Origin: Oxytricha trifallax
Taxonomy: Eukaryota; Ciliophora; Spirotrichea; Sporadotrichida; Oxytrichidae
Direction: 5' to 3'
Assembly (NCBI GenBank): GCA_000711775.1
Contig: ARYC01017212.1
Location: 62,001-126,000 of the forward strand
Length of the DNA stretch: 64,000 nucleotides
Position numbers and translations under genes: made by a program. The notes beneath the pieces were generated by a model. The model worked only from the letters and a program-made list of their open reading frames with translations, ran no database searches and was not told the origin of the DNA. Positions 1 to 13,480 of this stretch are shown piece after piece; positions within the stretch are counted from its first letter, which is position 1; the number at the start of each line of letters is the position of its first letter.

Positions 1-663
1 TAAGAAATATTGTTAAAATAATGCGATATCAGTTGTATTATATTTCTTTTAAAATCTAAAGTATTAGGTTTTTAGTTATTAGCTTAGGTTTGTTGTAAAT
101 ATTGTGAATGAATAAATTGGTGAAAATGGTTATTAATGAAATTATAACAATTTAATATTTATTAAAGTAATCAAATAATATATTAAAAAGATTGATGTTT
201 ATACTATCAGTATTTGTATGCTCAAAATTCAACTAATAATAATTTCAAGTAAGTTTTCAAATATAGTTATTAAAATTTAAACATTACATCTTAAAAATAT
301 AATTGTTTGTTTTTTTATGTTGATTTTATAATTAAAAAATTGATTGATTTTAAATATTTTGAAATTGATCTTGTTAATTCTGCTCATTAAATTTTATTTA
401 TTGAAATCATTCTTCTTAATTTAATTATTTTTTATGCGTCTTTATGTAATAATACAGATATTAAATTATTCGGGAACAATTATATTTAGGTGTAAAAAAA
501 ACGTTATTGTTTAACACTCATGAAATTATTGTAATAAAGTGAATTAAATTTATACATTCATAAGAATTATTTTTTAGAAAAAATGAGATTTATAAATATA
601 ACTGAAAAAATTATTTCTTCTATTATAAGCTAGGAAACTAGAACGTAAATCCTTAAATTTTGA

Positions 664-1655
664 TTTGGTGGGAAGGATCCTTTGAATGCTAAACTGACTT
701 ATTTTAGCTATATATAATTAGGGAAACTGTTTGGGTTTCATGTTAACATTATAAGAAAAGTTTGCATTAATCCTTATAACTAGCCGGTTTAAAATAAGAA
801 CAAAAATAAAAAAGCTCTGAACTTGACGATTGATCATTTGAACTATTTGGGCAATCAAAGCACATTGATGGAACTTAAAATATACTCTATTGCAGATAGG
901 GCAAAAGTTTTTCATCGAAAATTTCCTTATAATAAGATTTCTACTTCCAGTTTAAGAAATATTTATCTTATAAATAACGTGAAATACAAAAAATCTAGGT
1001 CTTCATATAGAATTTCAAGTTCTATGTAATTACAAATTTAGGTAGCTTAGCTTTAATCGTACCCATAACTATGCAATGCTGATGAGGAGTAGAGAAATAT
1101 AATATATCTGGATGAAACTGTATTTAAGCCCCATTTAATTACTTTAAAAGCTTGGGCAGGACCTAATTAAAATTAAGATGTTTAAAAAGGGGGCATTAAT
1201 ATAAAAACTCTTGCCTCGTTAGTAATTATCTCTGGACAATATGTACTTCTAGGGTACGTTATTAAAGAGAAATCAATTAAAATTCCAGACTTACTTTCAG
1301 GACTTGAAATCATTGAAGGTAATTAAAAGGGCAAATAAGCAATTCTTTTTTATGGATAATTTGCGAGCTCATCATAACAAGACTTTCAAACAATAAATTG
1401 AAGGTAATGGTTGGAGTTATGTGTTTCATGCTCCCTATTCCTCCGAGTTTAGCTGTATTAAAGAAATTATTTCTAGAGTGAAACTTTAGTACAAAAAGGA
1501 TGTAATTGAAAGGATCTTTAATTTCTCAAATAAGATGCACTATTAAATAGTAAGGGACGCAATTTTAAGTATTAAGTAAGTTGACTGTCTTAAAACTGAA
1601 AAAGGCACATATTTAAAATGCAAAATTAGATTGCACTATTGGAAAAAGAATGATT
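664..1655 (+). pseudogene. Tc1/mariner (IS630-type) DDE transposase relic of el.1
   Basis: Read with TAA/TAG as Gln, an N-terminal block contains IADRAKVFHRKFPY, matching the LDQRATMFHRQFP block of the TBE transposase at 35.8 kb. It is followed by the first catalytic aspartate in YLDETVFKPH (about 1110-1140), the second in FFMDNLRAHHN (about 1350-1380) and the PYSSEF block with the region of the third acidic residue (about 1430-1470). At least two frame breaks separate these blocks, one of them just before the second aspartate. The expected role is cut-and-paste transposition of the element. The start is uncertain: the frame opens after a TGA at 661. The protein is about the usual 330 residues. 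Confidence 0.65.
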
Positions 1656-1692
1656 AATTTAAGGTCTTGAGTTAAGCAATTATTAATTAAAA

Positions 1693-2450
1693 TCATATAT
1701 TAAAAAAACGAAACTATTGTTTTTGAGGAGTTTAATTTATGTTTCTTGTCTCTTGCCTCTCTTTGTATTTCTCTTAATTTTAATTTGCAAGATTAATATA
1801 ATCAGAGTACGAAAATTTCATTTCGTTAAACTTTCTCTTCTTAGTGATTCTCCTGATTTACGAACCTTGCTTCAAAAGTGAGAGTGCCCAGCCTTTTCTC
1901 TCTATGTCAAAAAATTAAGGAAACTATTGACTTACTTGAAATAGTTGGATTCTTTTAGAGTTGCTCTAAAAACTCATTGCTAATTAGAATTGAATTTTTG
2001 TCCCCCTAAATTTAAGTCCCTGAAACTCTTATCTTCTATTAATCATGAACCATTCTTTAAAAATATTCATTCCTTAGGGTCCCTAGAATGCCAAAAAAAA
2101 TAATTGCGATCAGGCTGCTCATCAAAATCCTAGTAAATATTTAAGTACCTTATCAGTTCATCATCCACTCTAACCTCCTCCAATATGCGATTCAAGCTCA
2201 ACTCAGGGGAAAATGGGAAATTTATCCAAATTATCTCATTAGACTTTGTTTAAAATTTTGGTCCCTTTAAGAACATCTCTTATAAATCTCATAGTACATT
2301 GTTTATAAGATGACATGAACATATTGCCTATAACAGATTTAACATTTATAGTTAAATTGGACTTTGAAGTAGTTATACCGGTCCAATTTACTGCTTAATT
2401 AGCCTTCTAACTATCTGAATGGGACTTAAGTGTTTATTTAAGTTTTGTTT
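1693..2450 (-). pseudogene. 22-kDa-type transposon protein relic of el.1, with conserved intron
   Basis: The reverse strand encodes blocks alignable with the 22-kDa protein of TBEs and of el.2 and el.3: MRFIRDVLKGTKI, then PDRNYFFW (the counterpart of PERNYFFG in TBE), then a basic tail KGWALSLLKQ that matches GKVLSLLKQ in el.3. Between body and tail lies a perfect ciliate intron, 1902-1935 (34 nt, GTAAGT to ATAG), in phase 1 after a TCA codon. The gene ends at TGA 1693-1695, about 40 bp past the end of the transposase, so the two genes are convergent. The start is not clear; homology reaches about 2400-2450. Function is unknown: a transposon accessory protein. At least one frame break lies in the body. 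Confidence 0.6.
1902..1935 (-). other. 34-nt intron in the el.1 22-kDa-type gene
   Basis: The intron runs from GTAAGT to ACATAG with an AT-rich interior. Removing it joins the body of the protein to the conserved basic tail in the correct frame. The position matches introns at 33,860, 37,106, 54,136 and about 58,114. Confidence 0.6.
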
Positions 2451-3011
2451 TAGTTCATTTAAGTGCTTTCCATAAGTTTATTAATTAAATACAATTCTGA
2501 TTAACTAATTTATCTTATTCTTTACATTTCTCCAAAAAATTTTCTTTCTATACTAATAGCTTTTTTTTTATTGGCTGCGATATCGCTTCAGCAGCTATGA
2601 GTAATTATTATATTTCTATATACATTTTGCCAAGATTCCTTTCGTTAATTATTCAGAGACTTTAATTAATTGTATTTAAGAAACATTGGGATTTTTTTAT
2701 ATTTGTTTTCCTCCCATAAATTTATGAATGCCCTGTAAATGTCCTGTCATGGAAAAATTTTAACAAAAGGGTTTGAAATGATAATTCTCCGGGTTTCTGG
2801 GTTTTAAAGTTAATATTAAAATCTTGAAAGTTGTGTTCTTTTATTTTTCATAAATTTGGGTTCCCTATACTATAATTTATATCAACTATTTAAATAACTA
2901 TATTTAATAACTAAGTTTAATTATGATAACAAAATTGAGACTATTAATATTTTTATTAATTAAGTTATTTAATAGTAAATGGATCATAAATTAAAATGTG
3001 TCAATTATAGC

Positions 3012-4720
3012 ATGTCCTCATTAAGCAGTATTAATTCGGAGGATGATTACTAATCATCAGTAGTCGAGCTTTCAAGCTGAACTATAGAAAATAGTAAGTA
3101 TAAAATATTTATCTTCATCTCTTAAAAACCTTAACTAATTAAAATAAATCAAGCAAAAGTAGAGATCAAGCATTGGAAATCTAGGCAATTCTATTTCTCA
3201 TTCAACATATAAATGCACAGTTTGCGACAAAATTTTTACTAAGAAATTATAAAAAAGCCACATCAAAACTCATTCTAGAAAGCAGGTGAAGTATGCTCAT
3301 TTAAAATCAAAGGATGGACACTCCTGTAGAGTTTGTAAGCTAAAGTTTAATGGCAGATACCCAACTGCATAACTAAAGATGATGCACCTAATTGTTAATT
3401 CAGAAACAGACCTTCTTGAATCAGGGTACCCTCCCCTCCCTTCGTAAATAATAAGGCCTTTAAACGCTTAATTTTCAATTATTGGTTATCTCGTAATTGT
3501 ATAATTTGGATCTGAAACAAACGAAAACGAAGCAATAGGGAAGACCATAATATGATAACGATGGGGCACCCAATTAAAATGAGGAACTCAAATAACAGGA
3601 ACCTAAATTTCACAACTCTAGTTTCGATCATTTAAAAGAAGGTCATTCTAATTAAAATTAATTGGGTTCTTAATAGTAATAGGTGATTAGCGATTAAATA
3701 AAACCTTATTTGAATCAATTGAAGAGTTAATTTAGAGGAGACCTTCTCTAACATACAACCACTTGTCTAGACACTATTTAGAGAGTTTGAAATAAGACGC
3801 ATTCTATCGAGATAGGGTTAACGAGACATTACATGCTTATTAATTTAGAGGAACACAATAATAAGCAACTAGACTCCATTACCAAGACTTATTTTAGCCC
3901 TACTTACTTGCTTATTTGCCTTAAGAGTTATGATTTCAACTTGGGAGATCTGCTAAATCTCCAGCATCATAAAGTGGTTACATGAAGATGCATAGTTAGT
4001 GCAGTTATTGCAAAAGCCAAGCTTCATGAAACAAATGTTGTACATCCTACTTAAAACCTCAAAACATCAAGATCAATCTTGATAATAACTCCTATTATAC
4101 AATCAGCAACTTTTCGAGAGCAAAAATTTAAGAGACCTTAACTTTTTAAACGGACTCGAATTCATGTCCCTACATTAATGGGGCTTCCCATATGGGGTCA
4201 ATATATGCAGAGGCTTGGAGAGATAACTACTCCATCCTTGTCACAATATTGCATCAGCTAGCTGGAGAAAAATTTTAAGAAGTCATAGATAATCTCAAGT
4301 CTGTTTCTCGTCTTGCATAAGAGCTGATTGTTTCGGGCACTATGACTAACTTTGATGACATTTTGCATATTTTGGCTAAAGGGAACACAATCTAAATTCC
4401 TACTTCAAACTAAATTTTCCAAATTTTATAAAATCATATAATTAATGGATTTTGATATAACTCTAAATTTTTCTCAAAAATAATTCTTATGATTAATCAA
4501 ACATTTAAAAAAATGGAAAAATGCCTAATCAGAGTCCTCTGTGTCATTTCAATAAATATGTAAGTTACAAAAAGGATTTCTAACATTATTATTTTATAGG
4601 TTATGCTGCATGTAAGACTGGAGGCGTCAACGAACAGGTAGTTCACTAGGTCAAACAGAGAGAGAGACACATGATAACAAAAATTGTTTAATGATGACTG
4701 AAGAGGATGAATAAGACGAA
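3012..4720 (+). pseudogene. Zinc-finger kinase-like gene relic of el.1
   Basis: Two C2H2-type fingers open the gene: YKCTVCDKIFTKK with paired histidines, then HSCRVCKLKF (about 3205-3390). A kinase-like part follows (about 3890-4390). LKPQNIKINL matches DLKPENIMINF of the TBE kinase, ISNFSRAK matches IIDFNRAL (so the catalytic HRD aspartate and the DFG aspartate are both gone), and AWRDNYSILV matches the region after the activation segment. Several in-frame TGA codons and frame changes are present. A good intron candidate (GTAAGTTACA to TTTATAG, with CTAAC) lies at about 4558-4600, so exon sequence may reach about 4720. It is divergent from the 22-kDa gene, as in TBEs. Confidence 0.5.
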
Positions 4721-4924
4721 ATGTTTTTTAGATATACTATTTTCATTGCTTCTATTACTATTGTTTATAATATTTATTCATTTATTAATTTAATTTCAAT
4801 TTATTCAAAAACATTTCATGATTATACAAATATAGTCTTTTTAATTTTTTCATTTAGATGTATTTTATCCACTGTAGTATTTGTTATTTATTGTAATTTA
4901 CTTTTTAAAATTAAGAGATCTTAT

Positions 4925-5100
4925 TGTAAAAGCTATATTGGAGATCCTCCTAATCTTTTCATGATTCGAAGTATCTTCAAGTTAGAGCTGCCCTCTCAAA
5001 GATGAAACAACAAGTTAAATCTTGCTCATACTTTAAACGCCTTGTAGTGAAGTAAATTCCACTATTCTTTCGAGGCTAGTGTATTTTCAGTTGTAAAACT
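4925..5100 (+). pseudogene. Coding-like island, unknown protein
   Basis: A short stretch of higher GC reads as ordinary protein with TAA/TAG as Gln (for example YLQVRAALSKMKQQVKSC and KRLVVKQIPLFFRGQ) and is flanked by AT-rich DNA on both sides. It is too short to place in a family. It may be the tail of el.1, an exon, or a macronuclear-destined segment between eliminated sequences. Confidence 0.3.
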
Positions 5101-5454
5101 GCCTCAGATGTTAATAAATTTGGCTTGTGTTAAAGTTTTATAATAATTACAGAAACAATGGATTATTTATCTATAATATAAAAGTTATAGAAAAATCTGC
5201 ATTTTTTGTGATATCAAAAATTTTCATGATTTATTCTGTGGATATAAAATGGAAAATCTATAAATACAAAAATAATGTTTGTGAGATTAATTAAAACACT
5301 TATTATTATGCTTATTAAAGAAGAAAAGAATTGATTATTGTAAGGTGATAATCAATAATTTTAATGTTATAATAGACTAAAATATTGCAGATGTTTTATT
5401 AACAATTCTAATTATTATAAATATAAAAAATATATCATATTTATTAATTTTAGA

Positions 5455-5719
5455 GGTCAAACCTGACTAGAGCAGTGATTTATTTGAATCAAACTTTCCT
5501 GAAGTAACATAGGAATATGTAACTGTATATTGATATTGTGAATATAAAAATGCTAAAGCACGTTTGGACGTATTTCCATCACTTTATTTAGAGATATTCT
5601 ACGGGAAAAATAATAAATTCATTGATCAACATGAAGCTGTAAGGAGAAGATTTCAATAATACGTTAAGGCCTTTATAAAAATATAAAAAGATGGTATTTA
5701 AAAAAACCTTAAAAACTGA
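5455..5719 (+). pseudogene. Coding-like island, unknown protein
   Basis: A single frame with one in-frame TGA (about codon 22) reads as a charged, natural-looking protein (EYKNAKARLDVFPSLYLEIF, then HEAVRRRFQQYVKAFIKIQ) and ends at TGA 5717. Codon and base use differ sharply from the AT-rich DNA around it. I recognise no family. It could be the last coding segment of a gene whose earlier parts lie at 4.6-5.1 kb. Confidence 0.35.
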
Positions 5720-8700
5720 TTTAAACATAAATCAATAATTCAATGATATATTTGTTAATATAATAAATTAACGATAATAATTTCATAAATTTTGAAAGTT
5801 TAAAGTTGTCATTGTTACAATAGTAAACTACATTTTTATCATTTAATGAGTGAGATATAATGATTGGTGAGGGAAAAAAAAAGATTAATGTGCAAACCAA
5901 AAATATAAATTTATTGTCAAAATTATCGAGATAAACATTTTTTTTTGAATTGAAATGAATTTAACTCTAAACTCATTAAAAAATTTGAAGAACTCTATTA
6001 TTACTGAAACAGGATTGCATTGAATTATTAACTTAGACAACAATATCAACACAACCTAAGCTTCAAATTAAAAATAAGGATAAAACCAAAAAATATATAT
6101 TTTTTAACATTAAGAGTATTTACTAAAAAATCACCATTTATTTAACTTTTTTATCTATAATCATTAAATTAGAAAGTTTTAGATCAATTTAATGATTATA
6201 ATGAGATAAATAAAATATATCTATATAAACAAATAATATTAAAGACTTCAACTATTACCTAAAACATTTAGCAAGAGATTTAAAATTGCGAGATTAAAAG
6301 AATTGATTCCAAAAATATCAATCACTAATTTGAGAGGAAACCAATATAAATTAAAATATTCTTAGAAATTAACTGTCAAAGTAGTAATAAGATTATTTGA
6401 AAATGACTTCTAATGGAAGAAATATGAATTAAAAATGTATAGAGATATTGTAGGAAAACATTAATAAGATGATGTTGATAAATTTAGTAGATTAAATATA
6501 TTGAGATGATTCAAAGAGTTACCACGGATGTAAAAGTAAATAAATGAATAGTATAAATATATTAAATTATAAATAATTCCCACAAAGATATCAGTAGCAT
6601 AGTGTGACTATTAGTATCCTTAAACTCAGTTTATTTAGAAAATATTTGAAATATTTTTAAAACTATTTCGTAATGACCATAACAAGTAAAAAGAAACCAT
6701 CGTAGCCTATAAAATGATTTTAATTAAGAAAAGAGATTAATTAGTACAATAGCTACGACACTTACTTATTAAAATGAATAATTGATTATTACATGACAAA
6801 TAAACTAAGATTCTACCATTTAAAAAACTCGTAACTTAAAAAAACATTAATAATAAAAATTTTGGAACTTTGGAGATGTGGAATGAAGTTTGGGTAAATG
6901 TAATAATAACAAAGCAAATGGACAAGAAATTTTTGATAAAAAAGGTTTACTGAATCTAAGTTCTTAATTAACAGTGAGGATGAAAATATCTTAATGATTC
7001 ACTCTTCAAGAATCTCCTTTACATATTTAATTAGTGAAACTAATACTATTTACTACTATAAATATTAATATGAAATAATCCTACTACGTGATAGGAACAC
7101 TAAACTAATTATTTCCAACTCCCTTTTTGTAAAATAATATAAAAATCATATGTAACATAATACCTTAAGTTTAAAATAAATAATTACTTAAAAATATTTA
7201 CTATCTTCTAAGAACATAAATTTAATGATGTCAACCTTAAAAAAAGATATAATAGAACTATTAGGAATATTAAAGAATATTAAAGTACAATGCAGATTAA
7301 AGAGAAGTTTTTAAAAAACATGCATTTCTCCTTAAAATAACAAACTAGTTAATAAATGAGAAAATGATTCAAATTAAACTGACAATAAATTATCAAAACT
7401 GATTAAAAAAAAACTTATTTATTAAAATATACTCAAATAATAAGATTTTGTTAGAAGTTTATGATATTAAATTTAGATGAAAGAATTGCTTTGGATTGAG
7501 ATTTTTACTTAAGTTATTAAATATCTACTGTTTCAAAATGTTATATACTCCCAATAATAAATGATATTCTCATCAAACTAAAGAAAAAACTCTAAATAAA
7601 TATAAAGAATGAATAGTAGTTAATGAGTTCTTATACGCTTTATAAAATAAAAACTACACATATTTGAATTGATAATCAAGAAATATCTGTTTTTAATAAA
7701 TTTATAATTAATTATTTTAGATGCATAAAAAAAATCTTATCAAAATTAGTTAGATTTCAACATTTATTGAATCATAAGATTCCTACCATAATTAACACTG
7801 GAAGAGATAAAGAGAAACAGAGTTTAATGAGTAATTAATATATTAAAACAATATTATTATGTATTTTACATAATTGTTGCAGAATAAGAACACTATTATA
7901 TTATGAACATTAATTTCATATATAATATTACATGAAAACCGAAAAAATTAATAGGTCGATACATAACTTAAGAAACCATGATGGTAGCCCAAAATATTCA
8001 AAAGAAGATATTAAATAATGTAATTTGGCATGAAAACCATTTAGATGGAACATATCATTTATAAACTAGATAATGATTCAAGATTACTCATGCTCTAACT
8101 TAGAACTAAAAATAATAGTAAACAGGAACTTTTTAAAGAAAAATGATAACTATTCTTAAAAAAAGATGTTATGGTAACAATAATAGCCAACAGCACATAA
8201 TATATAATTTTTTATTACTATAAATTGAGTAACCAGTAGCAGTAGTAAATAACTTTAGGTAAATTAATAATTGCATAGAATATAAATCAGAAACAGGAAT
8301 TGTGAAATCTGAGTTCTTAGTCTGATGTAGCCCTACTAAATTGAGTTACTTTTCCAATATATTTATAATATTCATAAATTTAAGCCATTTTAAAGTTGTG
8401 AACAAATATATAAACTAGGAAACCTAACAAAGAACAAAAAACTAAAATACATGAGATTTATATTAAAAGAGATAAATTTACAAGTAAATATTGTTGAAAA
8501 TATGATGTGGCTTAATGACAGATTAATGGAACTTATAAGTATAACTACTATTATACAATCAAGCAGATAATAAACGTGGTAGAAATTTAGAAGCTGAAGA
8601 TGATAAAGAAAAACATTTCGAATCTTTACTCTTAATATTGATATATAAAACAAAAATGATTCTAATTTGTTTATTTAAAGTGAATTAGAATTTAAATCAT
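5720..8700. other. AT-rich region with weak coding-like frames
   Basis: No recognised gene is present. Some frames stay open longer than chance suggests under the ciliate code, for example 6937-7362 forward (141 codons) and parts of 7720-8300 and 8400-8560 forward. TGA codons recur and no motif was recognised. With TAA and TAG as sense codons, open frames of about 60 codons are expected by chance at this base composition, so I do not call genes here. Confidence 0.4.
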
Positions 8701-8731
8701 TAAATTAAATAATTTAAAAGAAAGTGACAAG

Positions 8732-9015
8732 ATGGAAGAAAGAGAAACCATCACGATTTGGGAGGAGATGGTGAACTAATGCATTATAAAATCTAAGAGA
8801 AGATTGTTCACTGACTTTAAAATGATACTCAAACGACTGAAATCAGAATAGGATAGAAGGTTCAAAGAGATTAATGAAAATCTAACTGACTTGAATGTGT
8901 CTCTCAAGAAAGACAGGGATATCACGAAAATAAGAAGCAGAAACCAGACTGGCAGAGGATGAAATAATTAGTACCCAAAATGCTTCAATGAATACAAATC
9001 ACCAGATAAAGAATA
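8732..9015 (+). CDS. Partial unknown gene, charged coiled-coil-like protein
   Basis: From ATG 8732 a frame of clearly higher GC encodes a charged, helical-looking protein (MEERETITIWEEMVNQ, then RRFKEINENLTDLNVSLKKD). Its lysine/glutamate periodicity suggests a coiled coil. The coding character fades after about 9015 into AT-rich DNA although the frame stays open, which fits an exon or macronuclear-destined segment ending there. No neighbour helps to place it and the family is unknown. Confidence 0.4.
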
Positions 9016-12000
9016 GGGTATCAATTTTTGGATAAGTATTAATTTGGAGAATTTAGTATCGATAAGATACATTCAAAATAGGTAAAATTGAGAAACTCCA
9101 ATATAGAATAAATTTGCTTAAATTTAACTGTCATTAATTTGATACTTTCGTAATTTATATTTAATAAGAACATATATTGTTTAATAGTTTTTGAATAAGA
9201 AGGTTTTCAGTAATTGTTTTAGAGATAAAAATAATGCGATAAAAAACATACAATATAAATCAGGTACATTTTTGTCATTTGCCATCCTTTGCTTAGTTAT
9301 TATTTTTTAGTGATTATCCTACTATTTCTAGCACTTTCTAATAATGATATATCCTTATCAAGAAAATAATAACAGCTGAACTCGATTTAATGATACTTTT
9401 CGTTATATTTTACACAAAGAATTTCATAAATCACTCCAGATTTGAGATTGACAATATAACAAAATGCACTCACTGCTATTCTTCTTAAAATTTCTAGACA
9501 TTGGATTGTTGGTTTTATTAAACTGATAACTTGATATATTAAGATTTTCAGACAAAAATCTGCATGATATTAGTCAATAGTATTAATTCCTTTAGAATCG
9601 ATCCATTGGACCAAGCATCAATTAAATTAATACTCTGTGACTCTTTATAATAGTATTGATTCTAACAGCTATCGTGAAACCTTGACTCATATTGGTATCA
9701 TCTAGCCTTGACTTTAATTGTTGCAGTATTATAAAATTAAGGAAAATTTTCGCGTTATCAGATGAAGCCTTTTTAAGTTTTTTGAAATTCATCATATTTA
9801 TAGGGCAATAAATACATTAATTAGGTATTTAAATTCTGCGCTAAGATGTTTCCTAGTGTTATCTCTATTGTGGTATTCATTTAGATTCAAATGACCTCTA
9901 TTATTTATCAGTTCTCTTAAATTTATTAACTTGTAAGGACTACTTTAATTCGTTCATTTTTCAATTAATTATCTATTAAAAATGTATGCCTAAATATTAA
10001 TTAAAATTATTATTTATAACTTAGCTTATCTATTTATATTCATTAAGTTTTAATTGCAAGAGCATCATAATACATAACGTAATAAATAACTAAACTTATT
10101 CTTAATTTGAATTTCTTAATTTTACCTATTTTTAATGTTTTTTATTGATAATATAAAGCTTTAATATCTAATTTATAATGATGATGATTTACTTTTCTAC
10201 CTTAAGTTATAATTTAACTAACAATCTATCACTACTCTTATTTTCTTTAATTTATTAATAAAGCCTTTCAGAATTTTATCCTACTATATATCTGTTGACT
10301 TTTTGTTTTTACTATTATCAGCATAGCAGCAAACTATTTAATTTCACTGCTCATGAACTTATATCTTTTAAATATAAGCAGATTATTTTATCATAAAATC
10401 AAAGAACATAAACAAAAAAGTGATTTAATTAGTAGATAGCTTTTGAATCTCATTTTAGCCAACACTGTAAGAACAATATATATATATAATTGAATTCTCA
10501 TAAGGAGTTGCATGATAAGATTTTCTTGGAAATTTATTTAATCAGTGTGCATTTGCAATTTTATTGAATTTAATGTTATACATACCAACTTCTTAAAAAC
10601 TAATGTTTTCTGTTTTATTCAAAATTATTTAATACAATTAAATTCATTTGTTGTTTAATAACTTATTTAGTATTATTCATCAAAATTTTGTATAATTACA
10701 TAGCCAATATTATAAATATATAAAAATCGAACTCTTAGCAATATATTTTATATTTTTTCCTATAATTTTCAAATAAATTATAAAAATTGAAAATCAAAAA
10801 ATTATTTTTTCATTTAAATTTTAAAGAATAAAATATAAACAAAAATAAAAAGCAATTTAATTATTCCAAGAAATATCTTTTAAATTATGATAAACATAAT
10901 TCTAGTATTAATATAAAATTATATATTTTCAAACATTTGTCTCTAGACTTAAAATTATTAATGAATCATTTTAAAACGTAAATAATCTTTTCTTTATAAT
11001 ATTTAACACTAGATAAGAGAGCTGCTAATTATAAATTAATGTGAATATGTATATTATTTATATTTAAATTTTTATTAAATACTAGTTATATTTTCTCTGC
11101 ATAAAAGAAATTCTAAACAAAAATACTTTAAAACACTATTTTAATTAAATTATCTTTGCTTAAATGTTATATAATATAAATAATAAAAGAGTAGAAAAAA
11201 AATAAAGAGAACAAAATTATATTATAATAATATTAGGATATGAACTAAATTAAGCAATCAAGTTTTAAAAAATAAAAAATAAATTAATATAAAATCTAGT
11301 AAAGATAAATTTAATTTTAAAATTGAAAATATTTATATTACTAAAAATGTTATAATTAAAAAATTAAAAAAATAATATAATAAATTAAAAAAAAATATAA
11401 TGAAAAATAAAAAATATTATAAAACTTTTTAAAATATATATAAATAATAAATAAGATTTCTAATAAATTTGGAAAATTCACTTAAAAAATATAAAAAATA
11501 AAAAAAAAGAAATAAATTAAAACAAAATAAAAAATGTAGGTTTAAAAAAAGCGTATAATAAAATAAAATATCTAAGAAAGAGATTTATATTAAGATACTC
11601 ATCAAAAGATTATAAAAGAAAAAAAATAAATGGATTATAGTACAAGCAATAATTCTTGGATAGAAAAAACGTATGAAAATTCCTCATAAATCTTATTGAT
11701 TAAATTAAGAAATTAACATAGATAAAAATAAGCTTGAGTTTTTATTAGTTAAGAAAGTGTTCATTAGAAATTGCAATTTAAATAGGTTAAACGTGACTTC
11801 TAGGAGGAGATAGAAACTGAGTTTGTTCAAAGTACATAGGAAAATATTCTAAATTAAGCCTATTATAATAGGATAAAGTCGATGGTAGGTATTAGTGCAT
11901 CCCTAAAAAATCAAAGAATTTTTACTTTATGAAAGCATAGGCGAATAACTCATAAATGCGAATAATTAAATTAAGAAATTAATATACACAATAATAAGCT

Positions 12001-12960
12001 TGAGTTTGAGATGATATAAATCTTTACAGTTCCCTTCCCTTGATTTATCATCAATAAATTTTAAACCTTGCTATTTAAGGTAAAAATTTGGATTAAAGTC
12101 ATAAAAAATAAGTTAAAAAATGGCCATTTTTGCACTATGAAATGAACAATAAAAAAAGCAAAACATCCATTTTTTTATTCAATTTCTAGACCTTTATATA
12201 AGTGTTATTTTAACAAATCTTTGTTTTTTTTGTATTTTTAACACACTTATTATGCATAATTTGTTTAAGGTATTTATTCTATGTCTGTAATACCAGGGAA
12301 AGTGATTTTTAAATTTTCATCCATTTTTTTAGTGTCTTTATATATAAATAAGGATTTCATGCATTTTTACTCGAAAACATTGTTATATTAGCGTGTTTTT
12401 GCATCACAACACATCATTACATGCTTATCAACTTTCTGTGATATTGAGTAAATTTTCTTATTAAGACCACTTCTCATTTTATGAACAGCAAAATTAGTCA
12501 CTCAGACCTAGAGGAGGGTTACTCAGACATTGAGTTGAGTCACTTATTTAATAAGAAATTTACTATTTACTAATGTTTCTAATGTGTCTAAAGTATTATA
12601 GTATAATATTAATATATATCTAGAACAACAAAAACAAAAATAATTATATCTAGTTTTATAATTCAAAGCGTACCAGTCACATATTTCAGTGCTTAAGACA
12701 TCTTTATTGCAATTTTCAAAATTGGCTATTAGTTTTACTATATAGTTTTTATGAATCACAGTAAAACCTAATAAAACTGTGTCTTAATCAATTATAAACA
12801 CTATTTAATTTTTAAGATATTATACAAAAATCAGGGTACTTAACAACTACTATTTATACCTTATTCCATCTTATATTTTATTTAATATAAAACTCAATTT
12901 TAAAATATTTTTATAATATAGAACAAAATCATACATATATCTAAATATCTACAATTTGGT
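9016..12960. other. AT-rich region, no gene seen
   Basis: About 4 kb of AT-rich DNA without recognisable coding signal. The stretch 11,160-11,600 is extremely A-rich. A direct repeat of roughly 60 bp, built around ATTAAATTAAGAAATTAA and ending AATAAGCTTGAGTTT, occurs at about 11,682-11,742 and 11,949-12,007. Confidence 0.5.
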
Positions 12961-13069
12961 CAAATATTAATTGTTAATTTAAATTATGAACTTACGCTCA
13001 AATATTATTCAAAAATAAATCTACACTACATATATTAAGGCATCTTTATTTTTTATTAAACACTATATG

Positions 13070-13480
13070 AAAATTATGATAAATATGTTGAAGGTATTAA
13101 GGATTATGCTAAATTATTTAAAAAGAAACAAGGTTATAGACTTAGATTAATTATTGATCAAGGCATATATAAACTAATAAAAAATGAAACATGGATTAAG
13201 AATATAGAATTTGTTTATATTTGATTGTCCCATATTTAAAGATAAAAAAATAAATAATTTTACGAAGGAGTATTTGGATCATTAATGAGGTATTTTAAAT
13301 TTTTTTAATCAGATAATAATATAAATATAATTACTGATGTTGATTTAGGTACTGTCAATTAATAAAGATTGAAAATTAATATGAAATTATCATAAAACTA
13401 AAAAGATTATTTCAATTTTCAAAATTTTCCAGCTTCTTGTTAAAGTATTAAAGAAGGAAAAAGATTATCATATTTAGTAT
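13070..13480 (+). pseudogene. Protein fragment, possibly part of the virus-like fossil
   Basis: Read in the ciliate code, this stretch gives natural-looking protein blocks (YVEGIKDYAKLFKKKQGYR, then FGSLMRYFKFF and IITDVDLG). It is broken. I do not recognise the family with confidence. Its base composition and codon use resemble the polymerase fossil that follows, and it lies on the same strand, so it may be another part of the same virus-like element. Confidence 0.3.

Larger units (their letters stand above)
664..4720 (+). mobile_element. TBE-like three-gene transposon relic (el.1)
   Basis: Three decayed genes lie in the same order and orientation as in the TBEs at 35.7 and 50.3 kb: a Tc1/mariner-type transposase forward, a 22-kDa-type gene reverse (convergent), and a zinc-finger kinase-like gene forward (divergent from the 22-kDa gene). 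Coding signal is clear but each gene has frame breaks, so this is an old copy. I found no terminal inverted repeats and no telomeric ends, so both boundaries are only the limits of coding signal. The transposase is closer to those of el.2 and el.3 than to the canonical TBEs (shared AHH and APYS motifs), while the third gene is kinase-like as in TBEs. Confidence 0.6.

Noticed and set aside
4721-5005. Standard-code frame of 94 codons with hydrophobic start as a membrane protein
   Set aside because: The hydrophobic part is low-complexity AT-rich DNA. The gene-like signal after 4,925 is in a different frame.
3900-5600. TGA as a sense codon (several in-frame TGAs in otherwise open coding islands)
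   Set aside because: The intact genes (245-aa gene, SecA-like gene, TBE 22-kDa and kinase) end at TGA at the expected places and use TGG for Trp. In-frame TGAs occur only in genes that are also broken in other ways.
6937-7362. 141-codon open frame as a gene
   Set aside because: The length is only about twice the chance expectation under a TGA-only stop code, and no motif or GC rise supports it.
3012-9015. Assignment of the coding islands to MDS segments of one scrambled macronuclear gene
   Set aside because: The pattern (gene-like islands in AT-rich DNA) fits, but pointer repeats cannot be verified without the macronuclear sequence, and the first island is better explained as the third gene of el.1.
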